From contig CM037593.1 of assembly GCA_021018995.1 (NCBI GenBank), forward strand, positions 6,662,088-6,726,087: 64,000 bases of DNA, in the 5' to 3' direction. The notes under the pieces are model-generated. The model saw only the letters and a list, made by a program, of their open reading frames with translations. It was not told the DNA's origin and made no database searches. Made by a program: the position numbers and the translations under genes. This DNA comes from Chloranthus sessilifolius. Taxonomy: Eukaryota; Streptophyta; Magnoliopsida; Chloranthales; Chloranthaceae. This document shows positions 23,256 through 36,603 of this stretch, piece by piece (the stretch's first letter is position 1; every line of letters starts with the position of its first letter).

Positions 23256-26200
23256 TCATCGTTGAGGAAGGCTACCAATGGCTTTTATCCCTGCAACACA
23301 ACTGCGATCGGAGCTCATGAACTTCTCATGGGTGACTTTGAGTGGACCCCCACCCCCTGATCTATGAAATCTCACAATCATATCTCCACAGGCCCTACAT
23401 GTGACAACAAAATTCACGTCCCCAAGCAGAAACATTAGACGTCGAGAACCAATGATAGAAATGAAGGTGAAGAACCTGAGACAACTTATTTCCTGCAAAA
23501 GAGCTTCCCCCGAAATAGTGATTTTATAAAAATATTTTTTTTTCTACTTCTGCGCCATTGGTGTTTTAGAGTTAAAATGCCAACAGCACAGAAGTAATCC
23601 TTCTTGGCTTATCCAAAGGAACTGTTGTATATTGTGCAATTCACATTAAAACTTGCTGTCCAAATAGCTGTGAAAATTTGAGAGAAAAGCTTTCTTAATG
23701 CACCATATACAGAAGTGCTATGCCTGTTTTTTCATTGGGGAAGAGGCTCGCCACAGCAGGATATATGAATTACGAGAAATTTCAATTACAAAAGACATGT
23801 AACATGGCGTGATCAAAACGAATGATGAGGATGGAATCCAGGTAGATCACAATCAAATATGTTGCACGTGTGATCATGATCCACGCCATCTACAGATCAG
23901 CTATTTAACCAAAGAACACACCAATAGGGCTATCCTAACCACCCAACAGTGAGCAAATGCGCACTCAAACAAATATAGGCAACACTCATCAATATGATGG
24001 CCTGCCACATTATTGGACTGGGGTAGAAATGGACTGAATTTTATGTTCAAGCCCGTCCCAAGTAAACGCTAACAACTCAAAAAGGAGAAATACAAAATAT
24101 ACCTGAGGTGTGATTCTTCGTAATGAGTGTGTTTGATAAGCAATTCTGTCCAAGCTGGAGCCATTTGTAGGGTACATCTCGCAACATAGATTGCCGATGC
24201 ACATAGCAAAGAGGGTTTGAACTTTAAAGCTTCATACTCCACTAGGCACAATTCAATTAGGTAGAAAGCTAAATTTTCAAGCTGTTTAGAAGATACACGA
24301 AATTAAAGAAGTGTTACCAAAAATTGTAGCAATCGTGTAAATAACATGAACACTTCTAAAACAATTGAAAAGAAGAGATGAACATGACCATGAAAACGTC
24401 TATGTTCATTCGAGCCGTTAAAGGCATTTCATCAAATTTGTAGCAATTGTGTTATTATTCTGAAACACATTCATTTCCTAGCTCTAAGTAAGCAATTATT
24501 GTCATCACAAGGGATCCCTGTTCCTAGACCTGTAAAGAATTATATAAAGAGTACCTTTCTTTACAATCCAAGATTCTTCCTTCTCAACCTGGGTTTCATA
24601 TGCTTAAACCGTTGACTGCCTTGAATCTGACGATGGAGATCGTTACTAATCCCAATCGTCGACACAACAGATCTTGAGATCATTGGCCTTCCATGAAATG
24701 GCCAGATTTTGATTCCACATGACATACATCCTGAAAACGAGCGTGCATCAAATGTGGTTCCCATTCACTTTTAGAAATGTGTGCCACGTGGAATCAAAAT
24801 CTGACCGCCTGATGATAGGAGCATGATCTCAAGACCAATTGTATCGAAGAATGGGACAAAAACTATCTCCATCGTCTGATTCAAAGAAGTCAACGGTTCA
24901 AACACGTAAAACCCGGGTTGTGAAGGAAGAATCTTGGGTTGAAAATATAGGTACCCTTATACAAATTATAAAAGTGCCAGTAGTACCTTTGTATCCGATT
25001 GAGCAGCCTTGAGAAATCTTAACATGAAAACATATGGAGTTGGAGCATTCAGACGAAACATCAACTTCTTAAGGATAAGCTTCTCCTGTAAAGGGAGGTA
25101 GATTATAGTTTAAATCTCCATAATACAAAATAATAATAATAATTATTATTATTATTATAGATAACTGGAGATGCACACCATTGCAAGCATTTGGTCGCTT
25201 GTGTAAGAGCCAAGTGAGATGCTAACCAAATCTTTGATCTGTGATCATTTACAAGCAAAAAAAAAAAAAGATAAGCAAATATAAACTTCGTATGGCTAAG
25301 CCTGATGCATAGATTATGTTTCATTGGAAACCATTGGAGACAGTCAGACAATATCTACCCTTGGATGCCAGAAGTCTTCATACTTAGATGCTAGCAAGAG
25401 TGCAGTAAGACCAACCAACTGTATTTCATCTTTTTGTATGGGGGTAATAGAAAGAAATCTGTCAAACAGCTCTACCATGAGAAAGAGTGTTTCTTGCATC
25501 AATTGAAATTTGTGGTGTACCTGTAACCAAGAGAAGAGAGGAAAAAATTGTTGCTCAATTTTATTCAAAAGTTGTGAGAAAAAAAAACATAAGAGATTCA
25601 TCAAAAAAGTATATATCGTACTTCAATTAGCCAGTTGATCAATATCCCACGCATTCTAGGAGATAAGTCTTTCTGAATCGACATGTAATTTGCCAAGGAA
25701 GGATTTTGTAACTGCCATTACAAGCCAAATTAGCAAAGTCATAACCGTAGCAATATATCAAATACACATCTAACAAATACGAAGCCAACCCTAAATACAA
25801 GCCATAACAAGTGTTCAGATTATGTTTATCTCTCAAAGTACAATAGGAAATGGGATGATAGACTTTGATGAGATCAAAAGTACTTGGCATATTTTTGTTG
25901 AATTTGGTGACAAAATATGACAGATTAATCATTGTCTTCCTGTGTGTGCACTAATAACCATAATTTATATCTTAGTATCAGTTATAGATGAATTTTGAAT
26001 TTAATTTTCAACATATCCTTGATGACTGATAAAAAAGAATGCCAATAATATATCCTACAAAATGGAGATATCTTAAAATATTAAATTAGATTCATTTTTT
26101 CTGAATGTAGAAAAAAAGATGATTTGAAAATTATAAGAATTGCATAATGGAATTGTAATAATCAAAAGCTAAAATTCTTAAAAGAATCTTTTCAGAACCC

Positions 26201-28247
26201 GAACATCTCAACATACATGATAAAACCTACATTATATGAACATAACTATGTTTACAGGAGGAAAAAATTGCCCAAATTGCAAGTTAAGATATCGTTTAGA
26301 TTTAACAGATTAATACATGTGTATTCAACCCAGAAAATTTTCGAAATTTTAAAGCACCAAGATCTAATTAATGAGGTGATGGTATTTACAACCAGCAACA
26401 CAATTTTGGGGCATCTCTGAAGCAAATCATGATGTTCTAGAGATTGATGAAGAAAGAAAGTTCAACAGACACCATTCTAGAACGTTCAACTCTTATGAAT
26501 ACAGACCATCGTCCAGAGTTTGGATGATGAAAATTTGATACATGGAAATGCCGTAATATAAAAGTCAACCAAGATAATTAAATAAAAGTGGTACAGTTTC
26601 ACCTCCATTATCCAATAATATTGATAGATGTCATCAACATATTCCACTACTTCTAAATGATTAGTATTATCATCAATGTTTGGTAGCTCTTCCTGCTTGG
26701 CAAAGTCTGTGCAATCACCCAATACCTGCCCAAACAATGTCAATTATAATTAGAGGCCCGGGACTATACATCCGGACGTAGCCCAGAGGGCTGCGTTCAC
26801 GTCAGCTAGGTACCACGTGGCACCCATCACAAGGATCGGATGCACGGCAACTTAGACAAGATTGATCAGGTACCACCCAAAAAAGTTTGGCATGATTGAA
26901 TACATAACCATTGTTGAAAAATCAAAGAAGCCTAAAACCAATGCACCAAGTTGGTTGGGAGTTACCTTATCTATGACCCATCAAACAGAGGGCAGAAAAG
27001 TTAAAAAATATAATTTTTGTCGTTTAACTTTAAAAGCACATGGCCCATGGCTGATCAACCCAAAACAAGTGTTGGTTTGGTTGATCATGCCACCTGGCAT
27101 GTGATTGGGCATCCGGGTGTAGCCCTCTAGGGCTACATCCGGATGCATTTCCCCAATTCTCTTATAATTAAACTGCATAAACATAAAAGAATATTGGTAA
27201 GCTTAGGTGAAAATTAACCTCGGATCTTGCCATTAGCGAGGATGTATAAGATCTTCGACGACTTTGTTTGGGTCTAGATATTATCGCAGTCACAACCTTA
27301 CTTGAGCAGCCATTGTCACCAGACGGAAGCTTCTCTTGGCTATTTTCATGTGAAATCACCTCTGCAATATCCTCACGAATTAGCCCAGTTGCCACTCCCC
27401 CTTCCTTTTTCTTGAATGGATTTAGAGTAGTTGATTTGGAAATTTTCTCCAAACATAACACATGCTTGGACTTTGAAGTCACTTGGACCTTGGAGCTTGT
27501 TTGTGTAATTTTCCTAATTGTCTAGATCATGAAACAAAACAATGAGATCCAAACCACACAATTGGCAGGACCACTATGCATAATAGCCCACATTAGAATT
27601 GTGAATCGTGCATGTACCAAAGGCAAATATTAGAAAGTAAGCCATTTCACTACAGAAAAAACATGATAAGTGCATTTAAAATAATTCAAATAAGTACTCA
27701 AAACCAACTGTTTCACCCAAATAAAGTTATGAGATTCTAAAATTCGGCAGAAAGAAGACAACATTTTATCAGACAGAAGTGAGATTAGAGTTTATGAACC
27801 TCAATGCATAGAGCAACTATATTAAAGGAAATTATTCAGCTTTTGAAAATCTCACATGCAAGTCCAATAATTTAAGGGAGGAAGTGAATTACAAAATGAG
27901 AATATGAGAATGGATCAAGAAAACTTAATAAAAATGTGAATAACACTATGAGTTGCTTCAAGTACACAATATATGAAAGAACCCTTCGCGTAAAGCTAAT
28001 ATCTCATATTTTAGCCTGCAAGGACAAAACAACAACTTAGAATAATTAAATAACGATAAATAGAGAAATTTTATTATAAAACTGGATACAGAAAAACAAT
28101 GAAAGGCGCGACTTGCGAGAGAATAACACAAAGGATTACTTAATTATGCACAAAATAAAAAATAAACTTTACTTTGAAGGTAAAGCTAAATCTTAGCTAC
28201 ACAAGGTCAACAATAAGAACCTAGAATAACATTGGCAGAAGCAAGGT

Positions 28248-28280
<33 letters not shown>

Positions 28281-28704
28281 TGGTAATGCTAGTTGCTAGT
28301 CCCTAGTGACTCTGACTTGGTGAAAGTTCTTGGCGAACTTGGCCAAATGTACCTTCCTAAAGAATTTGGGCTTCTAAGTATTATGTGTTTGTTCTCGATG
28401 AAGGCTTTCTATTCCAATTTTATGTGTGAGGGATCTCTCCCTATTTCCCTTGATTAAGCTAGTAGTATTGACATGGAGTTATGATGATTCCTAATCATTG
28501 CTCATATGTAAAGCGGAAGTGGAATTGGTTGATCACTTGCAACTCAATTGCCTATAGGCGTGTTTGGAATCTCTTCATTCGAACTTTTGGGATGAGGTGG
28601 GTTCCTCCTTGACCAAGTGGCAATCTTCTCAGTTTGTGGAGAAGTGATCCTTTTCTAGACTAAGTCAGGTATTATTGCAGCTATTTCCTTTTGTGATATA
28701 TAAT

Positions 28705-28741
<37 letters not shown>

Positions 28742-31700
28742 ACCGCTAATCCCACACCAACATTTATTTATCGCACTCTTGTTAATGAAATTACAGATGA
28801 CACACCAGTTAATACTATACACACATCAATTATTGAAAAAGGCAAATCACAACATCAATGAAATTGCTAATCTCACATCAATAATACTATTCGCACACTG
28901 ATTAATATATTCCTCTTTTTCAGATGGTGTACAACAAGTAAATGATGGTTTGGAAGTAGCAGCTCTCAAAAGCGAGAGAGAGAGAGAAAGGGAGTGTTTC
29001 ATAATAAAACTAATCTCATTCATAGGTTGATTGTTAAATTTTAATTTGCATATTGGGCTCTTTTGACTTCAACTTTCCAGTTCATGGGAGAGGACGAGTT
29101 AAGAAGGAATTGGTCAGCGGTTATTTACAATAGATCAACCAAGGATAAAAGCTTTAAGTGTTTCATGATAAAGTTAATCTCAGTCATAGGTTGATTTTTA
29201 AATTTCAACTTGCATCATCGACTCTTTCGACCTCAACTTTCCAGTTCATGGAAAAGGATGAGTTGAGAAGGAAATGGGTCAGGGATTATATACAATGGGT
29301 CAACCAAGGATAAAAGGAAGTCTAAGAGCATCTCCAACCACATATGTTATTTATAGCCGTTGGAGATGCATATGTGGCAAATTTGGCATAGCCACTTGAC
29401 TATGTGGCAATTTGGCATATGAGAGTCACAAAGTGAACTCCAACCACATATATCAAATCTATTCTTTTATTATTTTTCTATCTCACACCACATCACCAAA
29501 GGGTTCCCAACGGTCATCTGTTTTAAACAAGTAGGAATAAAATAATATAAATATTAAATAACGTCTCACTTTTTGAGACGCCAAATTTGACATACCAAAA
29601 GGAAAACGCTAAATCCACATCACATTTAACGCTTGGGTTGGAGTGAGGGAGCTTAGCTGGACTGTTTTTTTTTTTGTCCGTTAAATGAGCCTAGTGAAAA
29701 ATGACAGCTCCCGTTGGAGATGCTCTAATGTGGGTTGCTCCTACACCAGGGACGATGTAGATAAATTTGGATGAATGACTCTTTAAGAAATCTGGGTCTA
29801 GGTGGGCCCAAAAGGAACTCAAATGAATTAGTGGCAAGATCCAACTAGTGTGACTGTAATGAGGTGGAACTTTGTGCCCCTTAGTAGGGATTCTTACAGT
29901 GCGCAATTGGTTGTTTCCAGCGACAGTGGAAGAACTAAAAGTTCCATTGCAATACTTAAAACATGATCCGAAGTGCAATGGACATTGATTGATTATCTGG
30001 ACAATGCACCGGATATTTTGCCTTCTTCCCGATTTGTAAGTCTCCCACGTTCCTTGTGAAGCAAAACGCTTAGAAGGACTTGCTAGCTAAGGAGGGTGCA
30101 TCCAGAGCCAATCTTACAATGGTGTGCTGATCCGATCTGAACTTCTCCCCAACAAATCATGTTATTTATTTCTTTTACTCTCTTACATGTTATTTTCCTT
30201 TATTGCCATTCTCAGCAAAAAAAATGTAATAATAACAATAGTAATAATAAAAAAGGACACATCTCATGGATCCACAAGTTGCTGATTTGCTATTTGAATT
30301 TCAGGGAAATTAAATGGTGATTTGTATTACGAAGAAACTAGATTTCATGAAAAAGGCAAGCCGATTAGAAAAACAGCTTTGTGAGTAAAAAGAAACTTTC
30401 ACCAAGTAGAATTTCATAGCATAAACCAGCATATATGCAGTAAGACACATAAGTCAGCAATCTATCTACAGGAGTTGATCAAATACTTGTCAGGTGAACC
30501 CTTTTCGTATTGCATAGAGTAAAAAACAACTGGACATTTTCCATTAAGGTAAGTTCACAGAATAATTATATAGGATATAAAAGAAATTCTTCCCAACTTG
30601 GAAATCCAATTGAGTTGCTAGGCCAAAAATGTCTAGTACTAAAAAGGGGTGTTTTCAAGATCTTACATACCCCAACAGATATTTTTGATGATCTATTTAA
30701 ATCCACGAGCTTCTGACTTGCAGAAGAAAGCCTACTAGCACAAATTGAGCACCACATAAGACCTATTAAAACAGATCATGAATAACAAATGAATTGAAAA
30801 TGGAACAGGTAGAGAAAATTTTCCTACCTCGGCCAATGTAGAACCTTCCCACTCTGAGTTTTGCTGCAAAAAAAACAGACAGAAATTTGAGACATGAGAA
30901 ACACTAGGCTTTATTATAGAAGATCTTTGCCTATAACAAGTTATGAAATATAATAATGCATAACAGATACCCTGATACCAAATTCTTTTTCCCACTTTGA
31001 TTTTTTCTGCATCAGCAATCAAAGAATTCAATAAGGAACAGATAGCTTTCCAGGAAAAAAAAAACATGATATAAGACGCCAAAGAAAACCCCTGGACATT
31101 TTCTAGAAGATTTAACTGTATCTATATTCTAGCATGGGAAACACAAATATTTCCTTCCCTGATTGATCTAAAGTCCAAATTCTTACTTACATAAGCTTTG
31201 AGCCATCACTTGATCTGTTTCTTAGCTGATAGTTTCCAATGCTGCTGATTCCCACCAATGTTTTTCTTCCAGTCCTAATTTCTACCAAAATCCAACGATT
31301 ATTACTGGAGGTATTCTTAAGCCTGATAAGGCATGTTTTATAAAACAAACTATGCATTGGCAATTTTATGTTAAGTTTTGTAAAACTTATAAGTAGCCAA
31401 TGACCCCAAGCTTACCAGAAGTACTTCGTTTGATCAAAATTTTCTCTGATTTGTTGGCATTTGCCTGATACATGATAAAGAAGAACAAAATGAATTAGAG
31501 ACCCCTTTATTCTAAATGGAAGGGCATACGAAAGAAGACCAACTAATAAATGCAGCGACCTTCAAATTACTCAATTTACGGTCAGCCTCTTTACTAATTT
31601 CAGTCACTAATTCTCTGCACATTACAGAACACATATTAGTCTAAACTCTAAATCTAGTCAACACTCGATCTGAGATTTAGTATGATAAAAACTTCATTTA

Positions 31701-33833
31701 CCCTGATGAAGAATCCCTGCAAACTCTTTGAGAAGCAACAGACTTCCTTCAAATCAAAAGAATAATAATCAGGGAAGGCATGGCATAAATTCCATAACAG
31801 ACAGCATAAACACTAAACATGGACAACAGATACAAGCATAGTCACCAAATTCTTCAAATTTTTGAAAAATTCACGAATTTAAGGTTCTACGAATTATTGA
31901 CAAATTTTTTTTAAATTCGTGTGTTTTAAAAAACTCATGAACTTCGCGAATAATTCGCTAATAGTTCATGAATAATTCACAATTTTTTTCAATATATCGT
32001 GATTTTTAATATTCTTTAGATTTTTTATATTTTTTCTCCGATTTTCCTCTGAATTTTACCCCTAGCTTGCCGGATTTTTTTGAATTTTAACCTCGCCGAA
32101 TTATTGCCGAACCCCGACTTGTGACTATGGATACAAACAGTGTATACAAATAATGTCACCCAACTTACCGTATTACCATAGGAGGCTTACTTGCCATCTT
32201 CCTGTAAAAGAAAGGAAGGTGCTTAATAACATTTTCCTCAAACTTCAAAATGTTCCATGAGATCTGGATTTGAAAGAAAAGAATACATAAAATAGAGAAA
32301 CAGATTGAATTACCCATCATTAAGATTGATAGATCTATGAGCCTGGGCATTGAATTTCTCATTCTCGGAATAAGTATTTAAACCTCCAGTACCAACTAAT
32401 TCACAAACATTCACACAATTCAGCACCAAAAAAGTAATAGATAAAGTAAAAAATATATGAAGAAAAACATTGCAAGATTATAAATTCCCTTAAAAATATC
32501 TAAAACAAGCAATTTACCACTGTCTAAAGTGTGAAAATCTTTTGCCACCTGAAGACTGGCCCTGGTCCTTCCCTAATATAATATAACAAGATAATAATCC
32601 TCAAGTTAAAATTTTGTATAAAGTTTTTTTTTCAACCAATAAATTAGTCATCTTTCATGGAGTGGCGAAAAAGCAAAGCAGATATTAAGCAGGTGAAGAT
32701 GAAAAAGTCTCTCTTGACAAATTGCAGTGGGCTTCAACTGACAAGAACCACACAAATTGTGTTGGTCTTATTTCCTTACAAAGCAAACTTCAGGTTGTTT
32801 TAATACTAGACTTATTCCCTTCATCTATAAATTTGCATTTAGTTTCGTTCTAGTTTGCATGAATGTTTTTATGGGATATGATTTGTTTTCTTAAATAAAG
32901 AGAACGGTGTCCCTCAACTAACATGGCATGGGAGGTCAGGAGTTGTGACTGGATCACGATTCACGATCTCAAACAGTACTGACTATTCGGATCCATGTAG
33001 GCCTAGAATTGTCCAAAGTTGGCAATGAGGTGGGAAAGCTCATCAGCATGGTTTGTTCCAATCATAGATTATAAGTGCATAGTTTGATTGCCAGGAGCCT
33101 TAAATTTTAAAATATGGGATCTATTATTATGGATGTGACTTAAGTATTTTGAACCATTGGATCATCATACAATTTTTTTATATTATTTTTAACAAAAGTA
33201 ATTTATATTTAATCAATTATTACGGATTTAGATGCAATAAATATTATTGGAGGGATTTGGGAACAAAAGTGAAAATCCTAGGAGCTTCGCCCCACTCTTG
33301 GATGAAGCTCATGATTAACCGATGGGATGGACTACTCGTGACACAATGTGAGCGAGGCCAGCTACAAGGCAAATGCTTTGCTAGGGAAGGAGTGATCCAA
33401 AATTTTCTTATTTCTATGACAGAGCATGCCTTTCCATCTTGCTTGATATATGGGCAAGTTGATTGGTTGATGCTTCTTTCAGAGGAGTTGTCTGTTGGAT
33501 GTAACTTATTCAAATTTCTATTGCATCGGTACTTGTAGTTGTTATATTAGGGTGCGGTTGATTTCACATAGCCTCAATGTGACCACAATGTGTAATGGAT
33601 TCTATGTCGATAACGCATAACCACTCTTGCATACGAGGGGTTGGGCTCATATCACTTTTTAGCTACGCATAGCTCAAAATGTGCAATGTGCATAAGGTCC
33701 AACCGCCATCAAACAAGTTCTCACATGTCGACTCATGTAACCCCCAAATACACGTCTTTAGGGGCCATTATGTGCAATCAAACATACCCTCATTACTCTT
33801 CAATATGTATACAAATAATTAAGCATTACTATT

Positions 33834-33904
<71 letters not shown>

Positions 33905-36526
33905 CATTTACATTTCTTTTGACAAATAAAAAAATTTTATTAATAAAAGAAAAAGAAGAAACACATTTTTATTCAATAAGTTTCTCTCTATATGATAAAA
34001 ATCCATCGGTCGATCATGTGGTACACATATATGGAAGTGATACAGTGAGCATCATTTTACAATATATGTGCTACATAATGGTAGAAAATTTGTATTTGTG
34101 GAAGAATGTGAATGGATTATTTTGTACATAAGCTTAATTGTAATTTGTCTTCAAAAAACCAAATAGTCTTTGAAAAATCACAACAGATTGCCATATGCAA
34201 GTATGATCTTGCTAGTGGCATATTCTCTTATGAAATTCATTGTAACAAGGCTTAATAGACAACTAAAAATTCCAAGAGCAAAGTATTGAGAATGTGAAGA
34301 AGGAATTAATTGAGAAAATGAAATATACAATTGAGGATGGAGGTCGAGGATTTGATCAATAGCGTGCCCGGATATGGTTGTAGATGCATTTACTTAAAAA
34401 ATAGGACATAGATATCCATGAAAGAAAAAATTTGGTAACAGACAAACCATAATCACTTCATATCTTGGAAACATTAGTAGAAATGCTATGAGGATCTCAA
34501 AATTCGAGTTGAGGCATTATAATGAAATTCAACATGAATAGATGACCAATCAAACTAATTGTAATCATATTCCTTTCCCATCAAGAGAAGAGAGGAAGAT
34601 GCAACTTGGTTCCTTGATTTCGACCAGTAAGCTTTTAGTTGCACTCTTAATAGCAAGATTATGGCAGTAATCGTAGTTTCTGCCTTTTGGCTTTGGCATA
34701 GTAGTGTTGAGAGACTTTAGGAAACCTTTCTATGATTATTCATTGTGTTTCATATCAGTAATTGAAAATCATATATGCATCATATGGAATGATATTTTAA
34801 TTTTTAACTCTTGTTTAGGCCATCTAATGTTATCGCTCACTTGATGATGTTACACTGGAAACAAATTAACCTTTTAAGACAAAATCCATAGAACAGAGAT
34901 GATAAGGTGGAAGTCGCAATTCTAGGGTGGAATTGAATTGCCAATTCCACATTTTCAATTTGATTGGAACTTAAGGGGATAGAAGTGAATTGAAGTGGAG
35001 CCCACAAGTGGAATTCACTTCCACCCACCAATTCCATCACAGCAAAAATCAATTCCACTCATGAAATGGCTGAAGTGCCAATTCCACGGGGCAAAATAGT
35101 CATTATGAAACAATTTGAATGAATTATTTTAAAATTCATTTTTTTTTCTTTTATTAGTATTGCCAAAAATACTCTTTTCCAATTCCACGGTTATTTCCTA
35201 GAAAATCTAATCAAACAGTGGAATTACAATTCTAGGGAAGTTACTTTCCACACAACATAATCAAACAAGAGAAGTGTCATTTCCAAGGTAATTCATTTCC
35301 AAGGAAGTGAGCATGGAAGTGCTAGTTCACTTCCAAGAGCTGAATTCCAAGTTATCAAACAGGGCCTAAGGGGAAACATAAAATAGAAAAGACCGGACTA
35401 AGGACGCATTACATACCACGACAAGTTTTCTTGATAATGAGTTTCCATCCACAATATTCTGACTCTCTTGAGCCCTACTAGCATCGGTCAAAATAGCATA
35501 CACATGTCAATTCATGAGCAAAAGATAATTAACAAGAAAGCAATTAAGAAAAGTTAGATGGTTGGCAAATAAATCCGTACCTTGGCCCACAAGGACTTTT
35601 TCCATGATGAGTTTTGCTGCAAGAAAGCATAGACACATTAAAATTTTACAAACAAAACACAATATCTTACATATAGAAAGCATTTTATAAACTAATCTAG
35701 ATAGCAAGAGGCTAAGAAAAGCATATTAACCGACATACGTTTGCAACAAACTACTTCTCTCACTTTTGTTCTTCCTGCATCGTGACCAAAAAATAGATTA
35801 CACATTGCTTAGAAATAATTTCCAAAAGAATGACTGCTTAGATACAATTGCCCAGGGAGTGTGTGTGGATATATGATCTTGGTTAGGTCCTCCAATGGAG
35901 GATGGTGAGAATTCTCTAAGATCCACATGGAGCTCCATCTGGCACTCAAAACATGTTTCGGGTGCCATGTGGTGCAAGAGGGCATTGCATAGATCATTTG
36001 AGAAAGAAAAAATATTGAAAACCCATCTCCATGACAAAAGTCAACAATTGACTATAATCAACAGTCCCATTTTCAAAGAGAATCAATCACAAGGTGGAAA
36101 TTAGATGTAACTTTTTTTTCAATTGATTTATACATTTTCCCCTTAGTCCATGTGGCAACAAAACAGAATTTGAAGTGACACATGGCATTTTTTTAGACAC
36201 CTTGGAAGATGCTCGCCGACCTTTTTTAGATACCTTGGAGGACCTTACCTTCTTCATACATGTAATGGAAAATACACTTTTAGCAATGACACTTATGTAA
36301 ATATGTAAGAGAAAGAAAAGAAAAGCAAACAAGAGCAATGGGATACAGAGATGCCCTTCATTAAAACTACCAAAAATACATCATTACTCACATCAACATA
36401 GAGCCATCACTCAATCGGTTCCTCAATGGATAGCCCCTAACATTGCTTACATCAGCCAACACTTTTCGCCCAAACTTACTTTTAACTAAATCCAACAAAC
36501 AATAGTAAACAAATTATTAAAACAAA

Positions 36527-36603
<77 letters not shown>

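Larger units (their letters stand above)
27522..30670. other. Large cyclin intron before the 303-bp exon
   Basis: A 3.1-kb intron joining the end of the second N-terminal exon block (30671) to the exon starting at 27521. It contains (GA)n tracts at about 28252-28280 and 28702-28740, a tandem duplication (28996-29315), a Harbinger-type MITE (29326-29725), and otherwise AT-rich sequence. I looked for a further exon and found none that is needed: phases on both sides are zero. Confidence 0.6.
32573..35416. other. 2.8-kb intron between the two duplicated exon blocks
   Basis: Marks the seam of the old internal duplication. It contains a (TA)n tract (33838-33898), a hAT-like MITE (about 34905-35372), and an open frame of 129 codons at 33149-33538 with no recognisable domain and no splice context. 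I found no copy of the first coding exon (ATGGTATCATTC..) here, which would have been expected if a whole gene had been duplicated. Confidence 0.55.

Noticed and set aside
33149-33538. 129-codon plus-strand frame in a cyclin intron
   Set aside because: No known domain, no matching splice context, opposite strand to the host gene. Probably chance or a remnant of an unrecognised transposon.
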